Assembly (NCBI GenBank): GCA_049997955.1
Contig: JAEBDY010000016.1
Span: 212,313-276,312, forward strand
DNA length: 64,000 bases
DNA from: Umezawaea sp049997955
Lineage (GTDB): Bacteria > Actinomycetota > Actinomycetes > Mycobacteriales > Pseudonocardiaceae
Direction: 5' to 3'
The notes beneath the pieces are model-generated. The model searched no databases, was not told the origin of the DNA, and saw nothing but the letters and a program-made list of their open reading frames with translations. Shown here one piece after another: positions 35,629-44,310 of the stretch; position 1 is the first letter of the stretch; every line of letters begins with the position of its first letter. The position numbers and the translations under genes were made by a program.

Positions 35629-37113
35629 ATGCGCCGGTTCGCTCGTGTCCTGACTCCCGCGAGAACGCCTACCACCATGCATATTTCCCGCACCGTCAAG
35701 AAAGCGGGCGCCATGGCGGCCACCGCGCTGCTGTTCGTGACCGGGACGCTGCCGCTCGCCCCGGCCGTGGCTGCCGCCCAACCCGCAGCGCGGTCGACCA
35801 GTCCCAACTCGGTGCCGCCGCCCGTCGACCGCAGCCTGCTGGACTCGCCGGCGGAGCCGAAGCCGGACGTGACCACTTACCAGAGGAACAGCAAGAGGTG
35901 CATCGCGTCCACCACCGGCAACCGCCCGGTGGTGCCGAAGCCGCACGCGCAGATGGTGCTGAGACTGGACGACGCGCACCAGTTCGCCACCGGCAAGGGC
36001 GTGAAGATAGCGATCATCGACACCGGCGTCGAGGAGCACCCCCGGCTCAAGGGCCGGGTCGAGGCTGGCGGCGACTACGTCGTCGCGGCGGAAAAGGGCA
36101 CCACCGACTGCGACGGCCACGGCACCGAGGTCGCGGGCGTGGCCGCGGCCAGCCGCGACGACTCGACCGGGTTCGTCGGCGCGGCCCCGGACGCCCGGAT
36201 CCTGGCCATCCGGCAGACCAGCGACCGCTACGAATCCAAGGACCCTGCCGACCCGCGCAAAGCCGCGGGCAAGGTCACCACGCTGGCCCAGGCGATCGTC
36301 CGCGCCGTCGACAAGGGCGCCGGCGTCATCAACATCTCGCTGACCTCGTGCGACCCTCCCGTGGCGCCGAGCACGGGTGAGCGCAAGCTCCAAGCGGCCA
36401 TCGACTGGGCGGTGAACGAGAAGAACGTCGTCATCGTGACCGCCGCGGGCAACATCGGCACGGACGACACGGGCTGCCCCGTGCAGAACGACAACCAGAA
36501 CATCGACACGGTCAAGGTCATCGCCTCGCCGCCCTGGTACAGCAAGGACGTGCTGTCAGTGGCATCCATCAACAACCGCGGCGAGCCGTCCCAGTTCAGC
36601 GTGTGGGGCCCGTGGGTCAGCATCGCCGCGCCGGGCGAGGACATCACCACCCTGGACCCCAAGGGCCAAGGCCTGACCAACGCCAACGTCGACGAGCGCG
36701 GCGCCTTCACCACCATCCAGGGCACCAGCTTCGCGGCGCCTTACGTCGCGGGCATCGCCGCGCTCGTGCGCCAGCGCTTCCCCGACCTCACCGCTCGCCA
36801 GGTGATGGACCGGCTCATGATGACTGCCCAGCACCCCGGCAACCCGAACGGCAGGGACCACAAGGTCGGCGCGGGCATGATCAACCCTGTCGCGGCCCTC
36901 ACCGCCGAACTGCAGTCGGAGCGCCCCGGAGCGGTCGCCCCCGAGATCAAGCCCATCTTCACCGACCTCGGGCCGGGCAACCAGAAGGACACGACCCCGC
37001 TCATCGTCGCCCTGTCGGGCACGGGGATCGGCGTCGGCCTGCTGCTCCTCACGTTGTTCGTGGTCCACACCGTGAACCGGAACCGAAACCGGTCGGTCAT
37101 CCGCCGGACCTGA
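35629..37113 (+). CDS. mycP: Mycosin-type S8 serine protease
   Basis: 494 residues from ATG 35629, with AAGGA five bases upstream. A signal peptide (AGAMAATALLFVTGTLPLAPA) is followed by the subtilisin fold with all catalytic residues: Asp in IAIIDTGVEEHP, His in DCDGHGTEVAGVAAA and Ser in QGTSFAAPYVAGIAAL. A membrane helix near the C-terminus (LIVALSGTGIGVGLLLLTLFVV) anchors it, with a basic tail. This is the layout of mycosins, the proteases of type VII (ESX) secretion. No ESX core gene is nearby, so it is an orphan copy or serves a distant system. Confidence 0.9.
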   Translation: MRRFARVLTPARTPTTMHISRTVKKAGAMAATALLFVTGTLPLAPAVAAAQPAARSTSPNSVPPPVDRSLLDSPAEPKPDVTTYQRNSKRCIASTTGNRPVVPKPHAQMVLRLDDAHQFATGKGVKIAIIDTGVEEHPRLKGRVEAGGDYVVAAEKGTTDCDGHGTEVAGVAAASRDDSTGFVGAAPDARILAIRQTSDRYESKDPADPRKAAGKVTTLAQAIVRAVDKGAGVINISLTSCDPPVAPSTGERKLQAAIDWAVNEKNVVIVTAAGNIGTDDTGCPVQNDNQNIDTVKVIASPPWYSKDVLSVASINNRGEPSQFSVWGPWVSIAAPGEDITTLDPKGQGLTNANVDERGAFTTIQGTSFAAPYVAGIAALVRQRFPDLTARQVMDRLMMTAQHPGNPNGRDHKVGAGMINPVAALTAELQSERPGAVAPEIKPIFTDLGPGNQKDTTPLIVALSGTGIGVGLLLLTLFVVHTVNRNRNRSVIRRT

Positions 37114-37374
37114 GCGGGCCCGGGTGGGGCAGAGCATTCACTTCCTTGCCGGTCAGCAGATCTGCGAGGTGTGCTTGACGGTCGCGGGCTCGGGCAGGCA
37201 TTCGTCTCGTGGAGCCGCGCAGGACCGCGGCGCCGTGTCCGTTTCCCGTGATCCGGATGCGACCATGGACCGGGGAGTGCCGGAAGCTGGCCTCCCACGT
37301 GCTCGGGATGCCGCTGGCCGACGTCGAGGGCAACGAGGTCGACGTAGTCACCTGGATGGGCCGCGAGGAGACCG
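37114..37374. other. Intergenic region, possible short remnant
   Basis: Around 37281-37370 the plus strand encodes CRKLASHVLGMPLADVEGNE, VDVVTWMGREE, which looks protein-like but has no start or family. No other feature. Confidence 0.3.
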
Positions 37375-37890
37375 TTACGGCGTCCTGCTGTCCTGCACCT
37401 GACGGCGGATGTCCAGGAGGTGGTGGCGCACCTCGTGCACGGTGTGCACCGCGACCCACCGCAAGGACCGTTCGACCGGTTCGGGGAAGGGGTACACGAG
37501 AACGCGCGACCAGCCTGCGGAATCCACCTGGTCGAGCACGTTGGTGAACAGCTGCGCGGCGTCGGTGAGCTGGCGAGCGACGTCGACGGGGTCCTGCTTC
37601 CCGTAGCCGTCGTGCTCGACCCGCTCGTCCCTGCCCATCGGCGCGCAGACGGGCCGATCGGCCCACCGCGCGGTCAGGACCCGCTCACGTTGCACGAGCA
37701 GCACGTCGCGCAGATGGCAGGCGTACTCCAGGGGTGACCACGTGTCCGGTTGCCGCCGCCTCGCGAGGTCGTCAGGAGCGTGGCCGCGCAGGACCTCGTC
37801 GACAGCGGCGGTCCCCTGCCTGATCGCCGGACCGGCCACGGGGGCGTCATCGGGGTCGTAGGTGAAACCGCACTCCATGCACTGGTCCAT
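37375..37890 (-). CDS. DinB-like four-helix protein
   Basis: 171 residues from ATG 37890. The N-terminus CMECGFTYDPDD has a CxxC-like start, then four long helices follow: DEVLRGHAPDDLARRRQPDT, WSPLEYACHLRDVLLVQRERV, VDVARQLTDAAQLFTNVLDQV and SLRWVAVHTVHEVRHHLLDI. The histidines in EYACHLRD and HTVHEVRHH are the three-His metal site of DinB/mycothiol-dependent enzymes. It is a probable metal-dependent thiol transferase or isomerase of unknown substrate. It lacks a strong ribosome-binding site. Confidence 0.85.
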   Translation of the reverse strand: MDQCMECGFTYDPDDAPVAGPAIRQGTAAVDEVLRGHAPDDLARRRQPDTWSPLEYACHLRDVLLVQRERVLTARWADRPVCAPMGRDERVEHDGYGKQDPVDVARQLTDAAQLFTNVLDQVDSAGWSRVLVYPFPEPVERSLRWVAVHTVHEVRHHLLDIRRQVQDSRTP

Positions 37891-38107
37891 CGCTCGACGA
37901 TAACGCGGCGCCCCAGCGGCGTTCAGGTGTTCGGCGACGTCCGTGGAGGACCGGACCAGCCGCAAGCCGAGATCGGGCAGCACAGCAACGGACCGGTCCT
38001 GGTCCTGCACGTCCAGCATGACGACGTGCGAAACGGGTCTTGGACGCCCACGCCCGCTCCTGCTGTTGTCCGTTCCGGTTGAACCTTGCGCATGGAGAGG
38101 CCGCTGA

Positions 38108-38186
38108 CCTGCGGTCCTCAAGGTAGGTCCGGACGGTGAGGCATTGGGTTGTCCGGACCTACCTTGCGAATTCTGCGGACCGCAGG
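38108..38186. repeat. Two-tier inverted repeat, 79 bp
   Basis: Outer arms CCTGCGGTCC (38108-38117) and GGACCGCAGG (38177-38186) and inner arms AGGTAGGTCCGGAC (38121-38134) and GTCCGGACCTACCT (38151-38164) are all perfect. A 16-base loop separates the inner arms, and the arms are joined by spacers of 3 bases on the left and 12 on the right. It is in a gene-free region of about 475 bases (37891-38366), too far from either neighbouring stop for a simple terminator. Confidence 0.8.
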
Positions 38187-38366
38187 CTCTGCGCAGGCCC
38201 AAGCAGGTAACGAGCTCGGCGGGATTGATGCAGGCCAGGATGTTGACCCGCCGGTGTGTTCCGGACACCGCAAGATTCGGGAGGACGGCACCACGGTGTC
38301 GACCGGGTCCGAATGGCTGGTGCCGGTTTGTCAGGACCTGGTCAGCGGAATGCGCGTTCGGCCAGG

Positions 38367-38789
38367 TCAGCTGGCGTCGCTGCGGAAGTAGTCAACGCAG
38401 TCGCCGAGCACAACGCCATTTCCATCCAGGAGGCAGACGGAGGTGGCATAGGCGCCGCCTGCGACATCGGCGGGGACGTCCAATTGGAACGGCGTGATCA
38501 CGTCCCCGCACTTCGCGCTGGTGTTGCGGTCGTCCAGCAGGTTGATAGCGGAATTGAAGGTGGCGGCATAAGCCTTGCGGCACCCGCTGCTGCTGAGGGT
38601 CCGCAGGTTGCCGATGAGGCGCACGCTCCGGCCGTACCAGGACATGGTGCCCTGGGCGTAGCTCGCCCCGTAGGACACGCGGAAGGTGTTGCTGGGATAG
38701 TCGGCCTGGGCAGCGGCCTGGGGCGCGACGAGCACCAAGCCAGCCAGAGCGGTGACCGTGCACACCGCGGACTTCATCCGTGTCGACAT
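38367..38789 (-). CDS. Secreted protein of unknown function, 140 aa
   Basis: From ATG 38789, preceded by GGGAGGAATTCC. A signal peptide (MKSAVCTVTALAGLVLVAPQAAAQA) is followed by a domain of about 110 residues with three to four cysteines (SSGCRKAYAA, SAKCGDVITP, TSVCLLDGNG, LGDCVDYF) and many Ser/Gly/Thr, as in small extracellular disulfide-bonded proteins. I recognise no enzyme motif. It is a single gene. Confidence 0.8.
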   Translation of the reverse strand: MSTRMKSAVCTVTALAGLVLVAPQAAAQADYPSNTFRVSYGASYAQGTMSWYGRSVRLIGNLRTLSSSGCRKAYAATFNSAINLLDDRNTSAKCGDVITPFQLDVPADVAGGAYATSVCLLDGNGVVLGDCVDYFRSDAS

Positions 38790-38998
38790 GTGGAATTCCT
38801 CCCCCGTGATCGGCCCGCATGGTCACGGACCCCCTCGCAGCCTCGCGGTTCTGTCGACAACAGGGTCGGATTCGGATCGGCTTCACTCGATCGGGCCATC
38901 CCGAACATCGAGGTGACACGTGCACGCGAAGCGCGCGGTGAGCAACGGACTCCGCTGGAGGCTGCGGGCGCTGTGTTGGCTGGATAGCGTGTTGTCCT
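38790..38998. other. Divergent intergenic region
   Basis: Holds the promoters of the secreted protein gene and the maltokinase-cap-like gene. GATAGCGT at about 38982-38990 may be the -10 region of the latter, whose GTG start then follows with almost no leader. Confidence 0.35.
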
Positions 38999-39604
38999 GT
39001 GGTGAAGATCTATGCGGGCGCGACGCTGACCCCGAGTTTCCGCGAGTTTCTGGCGCCCTGGGTGGCGCGGCAGCCGTGGTACCGGGGCACGGGGGTGCCG
39101 GTCCTGACGCCGATCGGGTTCTTCCGCTTCGAGGACCCTGCGGGTGAGGTCGGCGTCGAGACGCATCTGGTGCGGGACGGGGCCGTGCTGTACCAGGTCC
39201 CGATGACCTACCGGGGTGCTCCCCTCGTGGAGGCAGGGCCGGGCGCGCTGGTCGCCACTGCGGAGCACAGTGTGCTGGGCACCCGGTGGATCTACGACGG
39301 CGAGGCCGACCCGGTCTGGCGCGAGTGCGTGCTGGACATGGTCCGCACCGGGGGTGTTTCCGAGTCGGGCGACCGCAAGGGCGTGGGTCCGGCTCTGGCT
39401 CGGGGCGAGTGGTTCGCGTCGGAACCGTTGGCGAACGAGGTGCGCGTGGAGTTGGTGCGCGTACCGAAGCCCGGGACTCCCGACTCCGGGCCGGACACCG
39501 TCGGGCTGATAACGGGGATCTGGTACCCCGATGGGCCGAACACATCCGCGATCAGCGGATGCCTTGTCCTCGTCAAGGCGATCATCCAGAGTCCCGCGAC
39601 CTAG
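38999..39604 (+). CDS. Maltokinase N-terminal cap-like domain protein
   Basis: 201 residues from GTG 38999. The N-terminus VKIYAGATLTPSFREF and the core VGVETHLVRDGAVLYQVPMTYR, APLVEAGPGALVATAEHSVLGTRW, IYDGEADPVW match the cap domain of mycobacterial maltokinase-type proteins, occurring here as a stand-alone protein common in actinomycetes. There is no kinase domain. Role unknown. No ribosome-binding site precedes the GTG, so the mRNA may be leaderless. Confidence 0.82.
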   Translation: MVKIYAGATLTPSFREFLAPWVARQPWYRGTGVPVLTPIGFFRFEDPAGEVGVETHLVRDGAVLYQVPMTYRGAPLVEAGPGALVATAEHSVLGTRWIYDGEADPVWRECVLDMVRTGGVSESGDRKGVGPALARGEWFASEPLANEVRVELVRVPKPGTPDSGPDTVGLITGIWYPDGPNTSAISGCLVLVKAIIQSPAT

Positions 39605-39823
39605 CCCCGAACACCGCAACTGGTGCCGCAGAATAGGGTCCTTGGCCTTATCGCCGCCGTTGCGCGGAAGCGGGCAGCCGCAGACCCAACCAGAGTCGAG
39701 GACGCCAACCGGGTACGGATCAACGCAATGCCGGCCGACGTGGAGTCCGCGGTAAACCCGCTGGCAATCAGCACCCACCTTGCTGACGCGGCTTCAGAAG
39801 CGCAGCGGTGGAACATCAAGGAC

Positions 39824-40408
39824 CTAGAGGATCCACACGAGTACGCCGTCGCCGATGACCTCGGGCACGGCCATGTCCGGGCCGTCGGCCTCACCGTCCA
39901 GGCTCTCGGCGATGTCGACGAGCATGGCGGCCACTCCCGGCCAAGCTGTGGGCAGCAGCCCTTGCTCGGTCGAGTAGTGGGCGATCCCACCGCTGCGTTC
40001 CCCAGGACGCAGGTCCACGACCAGCAGGTCGCCGGCGATGTCCTGGCAGATCGGCATCGTCGCGGTGCAGAACCCGCCGCCCGTGGTGCCCGCCGCCCGG
40101 TGCTCACCTCCACGGCAGCACCCGGGGTCCGCGTACTCGGACATCCAGACGTGCCGCTGCCTGACCTCGGCCACCGGCAGCGGCTGGTACCTGTCGGGCA
40201 CCACGTGACCCGCGCGGTAGTCGTCGAAGCCGTCCATCAGCCGCCACCAGGCGATCAGGTCGGCGGGCGGCGCGAGGCCCAGATCCGCCTCGACGCGGAG
40301 GACCTCCTCGGTGGCGGCGGGCGGTCGCACCCCGCGGGCCGTCACCGGCGCTTCCCGTCGCAGCCACGTGGTGATCGAGGCCCAAGCCCGTTCGACCTGT
40401 GCGGTCAT
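39824..40408 (-). CDS. SMI1/KNR4 family protein
   Basis: 194 residues from ATG 40408, with GGAGAGGAG upstream. It has WASITTWLRREAP near the N-terminus, the family core VLRVEADLGLAPPADLIAWWRLMDG, and the C-terminal GDLLVVDLRPGERSGGIAHYS followed by AMLVDIAESL. SMI1/KNR4 proteins are commonly immunity proteins of contact-dependent toxins or general interaction modules. A nuclease-domain gene lies directly upstream in the same direction, so an immunity role is possible but not shown. Confidence 0.85.
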   Translation of the reverse strand: MTAQVERAWASITTWLRREAPVTARGVRPPAATEEVLRVEADLGLAPPADLIAWWRLMDGFDDYRAGHVVPDRYQPLPVAEVRQRHVWMSEYADPGCCRGGEHRAAGTTGGGFCTATMPICQDIAGDLLVVDLRPGERSGGIAHYSTEQGLLPTAWPGVAAMLVDIAESLDGEADGPDMAVPEVIGDGVLVWIL

Positions 40409-40430
40409 GTCCGGCTCCTCTCCTCACGGG

Positions 40431-40462
40431 TGGCGCAGCCCGACACCGGTCGGGCTGCGCCA
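40431..40462 (-). terminator. 14-bp stem hairpin after the NucA/NucB-like gene
   Basis: TGGCGCAGCCCGAC (40431-40444) and its exact complement (40449-40462) enclose an ACCG loop, nine bases past the stop of the leftward nuclease-like gene and before the SMI1/KNR4 ribosome-binding site. It would separate the two transcription units. Confidence 0.75.
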
Positions 40463-40470
40463 ACTCCCGG

Positions 40471-41663
40471 CTAGGGCGTGATCGGGACGAAGAACCGCTC
40501 GGCGTCGAGGATCCGGTCGGTCTCGTACCACGCGTTGAGCCTGCCGCCCGCCTCGACGTTCTGGGCGCCGTTGATCCACTTGACGGCGTACTGGTTCTCG
40601 TACCGCCCCGTATCCACCTCGTACAGGTACCACGCCGCGCCCTCGTAGGTTGACGCGTACGGGTACTCGTCGCACTGGAACGGGCCGCCGGTCGGCGGCT
40701 GCTGGGGCATGTCCGGCGAGGTCGCGCAGAAACCCCTGGCCGTTCGGCCGTTGCGGTCGGCACGGGTCCGCAGCTCGGCGCTCTTGGCACCGGGCAAGCG
40801 GCGGAGGGTGTCCTCGGCACTGGTTCCCGCGCCGCGCAACCACTTGTCCGCGCGCTTGGGCACGGTGGCGCCGGGGTTCTTCCGCGAATCGTCGACGTGC
40901 ACGGCGTGCTCACCGACCGCGGGATCGGAACGGCTGTAGGACAACCCCGGCAGGGCCCGGTCGAACACGGATCCCTGTTTGTCCCACTGGAGGTAGAAGG
41001 CGCTGTCGAACCGCATGCCGCCTTCCGGGCTCTCGGTGTCCAGCCACTGGACCCACCATCCCGGCAGGTCGAACTCGTACTCGATGTGGAAGACGCCGAC
41101 GCCGATCTGCTCGTTCAGGTGCTCGGCCGGGCTGAACGCCTCCGAACGCAGGTCGAAGTGCGCGCCGCCGTCGCGACGCCAGTCGCCGATGGTGGCCTCC
41201 CGGCTTTCGAGCGTGCCGGGGTGGCAGGCGGCGCCGTCGGTGATGCCGAAGTCGACCGGGTAGTCCCCGCCGCACTCGATGGCCGCCTCCATCTCGGCAT
41301 TCCCCGCGGCGAACGGCCCCGTTGCCTGCAAAACCTGCACGCTGAGCCGGAAATCAGCCCCCCGCTGGGTGCGACGTCCGGGTGCTGGCCGATCTTGCCG
41401 AAACCGATCAGGGTGTTGCTGGAGAGGAAAACCTCGACCGTTCGCCACCGGAACGGCACAAGGGTGCACTCGATGGCTGGAATGGCCACCACGTGCTTCT
41501 GGCAGTAGGAGTAGCGGTTCTGACCCATCCGGCGTCGTCGGTGGCGTTCTCCCCCTGTCTTGTCAGGGTTCCAGACCAGGTCAGGATCCGTGACGATGTA
41601 CGGTTCGGCCTTGTACACCATGTTGTTCGCGTGGACCGGGCTGACTTTCCCCTTGTCGACCAA
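40471..41663 (-). pseudogene. NucA/NucB-type deoxyribonuclease domain protein, frameshifted
   Basis: The C-terminal 100 residues contain QCDEYPYASTYEGA and QNVEAGGRLNAWYETDRILD, the NucA/NucB nuclease signature (C-D-E-x-P-F/Y-A-S-T). The N-terminal part (YIVTDPDLVWNPDK, VVAIPAIECTLVPFRWRTVE, NTLIGFGKIGQ) is in a different frame from ADFRLSVQVLQATGPFAAG onward. One extra G in the G6 run at 41361-41366 would join them, so this is a recent mutation or a sequencing error. The upstream end shows a stop instead of a signal peptide, so it may also be 5'-truncated. Confidence 0.65.
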
Positions 41664-41974
41664 GGGTTTCCCACCCGCCTGCGCGGGCTATTTCAGCAGC
41701 GACAACGAGAACCTTGGCCGATGCCTACCATCCAGTCCACGGTCGTTTCAAGATCGGCTTCAGGTGATGGCCTGGCCGTCCGCATGATCGAGTCCGGTGT
41801 GTCGAACTCTGTCGACACCGCATAAGGCGACATTGGACGATGAAGGGTGTCGACGACGGCCAGGTGGTGGCGTGGCGTGTCGAGTTCGGTGAGGTGATGT
41901 GCCCCTGCGGCGCCGTCTTCGTCTGGCCGCCGTGCGAAGTCGAGGATGGTCCAGCGGTGGCTATTGTGGGGCTG
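41664..41974. other. Divergent intergenic region
   Basis: About 310 bases; contains GTGTCGA-ACTC-TGTCGACACC (near 41800), a partial palindrome, but no gene. The plus frame is open into the next gene without a better start. Confidence 0.35.
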
Positions 41975-42493
41975 ATGCGTGAAACACCCGAAGAACTCGA
42001 TGAGCTCCAGGCCCTGCTCGACACCTCCCTGTCCCGCTCCACCGATCACCTCCGTTCGATCGTCACCGAACGCACTTTGACCGCCGAGCAGCTCACCCGG
42101 ATCCTGGTCGGCATGTGCACCCTCGCCCTGTCCACCGTGACGGCGAAGGGCGAGCCGCGGATCAGCGGCGTGGACGGGCACTTCCTGCACGGCAAGTGGT
42201 ACTTCGGCACAGCACGCAGCGCCGCCAAGGCCCGCCACCTCGCGGCCCGTCCCGCCGCCAGCGTCGCGCACATGCGCGGTGAGGACCTGGGAGTGTTCAC
42301 GCACGGCACGGTGGAGATACTCAACCCCGAGGACGACGAGCCGGCCACGGACTGGCCAGACCTGCTCGCGTACTTCAAGGACTTCTACGGCGATGACCCG
42401 TTCGGGTGGGAGAAGGACGTGTTCTACTACCGGCTGCGTCCGCACTGGATGACCGTCTACGCCCCCGACGCCGCGAAGCTCATCGCCAACTGA
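41975..42493 (+). CDS. Pyridoxamine 5'-phosphate oxidase family protein
   Basis: 172 residues from ATG 41975, with GTGGGG upstream; the frame is open from 41840 but only this part is family-like. After a helical start (EELDELQALLDTSLSRS) the split-barrel reads LSTVTAKGEPRISGVDGHFLHG, KWYFGTARSAAKARHLAARPAAS and VFTHGTVEIL, the flavin/F420-binding pattern of the PPOX superfamily. Probably binds F420 or FMN. Substrate unknown. A strong terminator follows. Confidence 0.85.
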   Translation: MRETPEELDELQALLDTSLSRSTDHLRSIVTERTLTAEQLTRILVGMCTLALSTVTAKGEPRISGVDGHFLHGKWYFGTARSAAKARHLAARPAASVAHMRGEDLGVFTHGTVEILNPEDDEPATDWPDLLAYFKDFYGDDPFGWEKDVFYYRLRPHWMTVYAPDAAKLIAN

Positions 42494-42517
42494 CCGCTGG
42501 CTCATGGAACAGGCCCT

Positions 42518-42560
42518 CTGGGTGGGCTGGTGTCGAACTCTCTAACACCAGCCCACCCAG
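42518..42560 (+). terminator. 16-bp stem hairpin after the PPOX gene
   Basis: CTGGGTGGGCTGGTGT (42518-42533) and its exact complement (42545-42560) enclose an 11-base loop, 25 bases past the stop codon. Confidence 0.8.
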
Positions 42561-42741
42561 TGGAAACGGTCGCGTCGTGTCGCAAGAGTGACGTGAGATA
42601 CGTCCTGGTTCATCTGCATGGGCCGCTGATCCCCGGCCTCCTGACGGTGGGGAGGTGCGGACGTTGTTCGGCGAGTTGGTGGGCTGACGAAGCCGGAGGA
42701 TCTCTTCGTGCTGCGCGGCGAGTTGTGACAACGCGCGCTCC

Positions 42742-43172
42742 TTGAACTCGGTGAGCTCGATGATCCTGATCGCACTCCCGGACACGCCGAAGTACCACCG
42801 CCTGGAACAGATCCGCCCCACCGACGTCCTCGGACTCCGCCTGGCCACCAACATCGACCCCTGGGCCTTCCCCGACGTCCTCCACCCCTACCTGGAGATG
42901 CTCCCGCTGGTGGACCGGGTCAACGCCGCGGTCGAGGACGGACTGCTGATGCTGCTGTCCGACGGAGCACACCGCTCCTTCGTACCCGCCACCTGACACG
43001 ACCACAGCCACTTCGCCTCACCTGACGGCGAACGCATCCTGCTGCGCGCCCTGGAAGATCCCCAACCCACGATCGTCACCTACCTGACCTGGCGTCGGGA
43101 TCGTCGTGACGAACCCACGATCCGCCATGCCCTCGACCGGGCGCGACAACAGTTTCCCCAGCCCTTCAGACG
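42742..43172 (+). pseudogene. Decayed ORF of uncertain origin
   Basis: A frame reads ILIALPDTPKYHRLEQIRPTD, LRLATNIDPWAFPDVLHPYLEM up to a TGA at 42994, then continues in frame as GERILLRALEDPQPTIVTYLTW, RRDRRDEPTIRHALDRARQQF. The last part resembles the C-terminus of a LysR-type effector-binding domain, but the match is weak. It has a premature stop and no start signal. Confidence 0.3.
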
Positions 43173-43183
43173 ACGCGCACGTG

Positions 43184-43285
43184 GACGCATTCGCACCGTG
43201 GGGTTTCGCGTCCGGGGCGACGAACTACATGACCAAGCCCGTCGACACCGACCACCTGCTGCGGCTGATCGCCTACTACGTCGGG
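43184..43285 (+). pseudogene. Receiver-domain C-terminal fragment
   Basis: The residues GFASGATNYMTKPVDTDHLL match the end of a response-regulator receiver domain, including the conserved Lys-Pro pair (compare DSGANDYVTKPVDSDVL in the hybrid kinase at 51682). Only about 34 residues remain and no kinase or output domain is attached. Confidence 0.6.
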
Positions 43286-43407
43286 ATGGGGGCGTTCCTC
43301 GGTGCCGCCGACTGGCTCGACACCGTGGCCGCACCGGAACCGTGCGTCGTGGATCCCGCCCACATGACGCTGTTGTCGCGTCTGAGGCCTGGTGCACAGA
43401 TGTGGTG

Positions 43408-44310
43408 TCAAGCGGTGGCCATGCTCCGCAGTCGTGTGTCGCCGATCATGGTGAGCATGTCCGTGTGTTCGGGGCGCCACCCCAGCTCGCGACGTGTCCG
43501 TGGTGCGCGGATGCGGCTGGACGCGGCGAGGAGAAGCGCGCCGAACTCGCCCCACACCGCGACGGCCTCCTCCGGTGCGAGGGCGCGGGCAGGGCAACCC
43601 AGGTCCTCGGCCACGGCTTGGGCGATCCACCGGGTCGGTGTCTCGCCGGCGACCGCGTGGTAGAGCGCGCCGGGGGTGCCCTTGGTGAGCGCGAGGGCGA
43701 AAAGACTTGCCACGTCGTCGATGTGCACGTGCGAGTAGGTGTTGAGGCCGTCGCCGATGTAGCACGCGGCCCCGGTCGCGGCAACCGATCGGTAGATCAT
43801 CGATACGTGTCCGTGGTCGTCCGGTCCCCAGATCAGGCCTGGTCGGATCACGATCGCGCGTACCCGTCGATCGGTCGCGGTCCGCACCAGGTCTTCGACG
43901 GCCGCTCGGTCCGCGGCCAGCGGTTCCACCGTGAACGGGTCGTCCTCGGTGAAGCTGTCCTCGCTCCAGGCACCCGCCGTGCGCTGGAGGAGAACACCGC
44001 TGCCGGAGGTGAACAGGAACGCTTTCCCGGTGCCCGCGAGCCCATCGAGCAGTTCCCCGACGACGAGTTCTTCCCGCGGCGCCTCGAGTTGGGCGGCGAA
44101 CACCACCGCGTCGAACCGCGCGGCGGCCAGGGCGACCTCGCCCAGGCCCTCGTCCAGATCACCCGGCAACGGCGTGATTCCCTGCCGCGCCAGGTTTCTC
44201 GCCGACTCGCCGGTGCGGGCCGTGCCGGTGACGTGGTGGCCGTTCGCGGTGAGGTGGCGTGCGACACCGCCGCCGACGAACCCGGTGGCGCCGATGACCA
44301 GGACGTTCAC
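43408..44310 (-). CDS. NAD-dependent epimerase/dehydratase family protein
   Basis: 300 residues from GTG 44310, overlapping the stop of the hydrolase gene (GTGA). The Rossmann motif VLVIGATGFVGGGVARHL is at the N-terminus, followed by VFAAQLEAP, FTSGSGVLL, IVIRPGLIWGPDD (Y-x-x-x-K is not obvious, so it is an atypical extended SDR) and HVHIDDVASLFALAL. It probably reduces or isomerises a small molecule handled by the two upstream enzymes. Third gene of the TetR-controlled operon. Confidence 0.88.
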   Translation of the reverse strand: MNVLVIGATGFVGGGVARHLTANGHHVTGTARTGESARNLARQGITPLPGDLDEGLGEVALAAARFDAVVFAAQLEAPREELVVGELLDGLAGTGKAFLFTSGSGVLLQRTAGAWSEDSFTEDDPFTVEPLAADRAAVEDLVRTATDRRVRAIVIRPGLIWGPDDHGHVSMIYRSVAATGAACYIGDGLNTYSHVHIDDVASLFALALTKGTPGALYHAVAGETPTRWIAQAVAEDLGCPARALAPEEAVAVWGEFGALLLAASSRIRAPRTRRELGWRPEHTDMLTMIGDTRLRSMATA

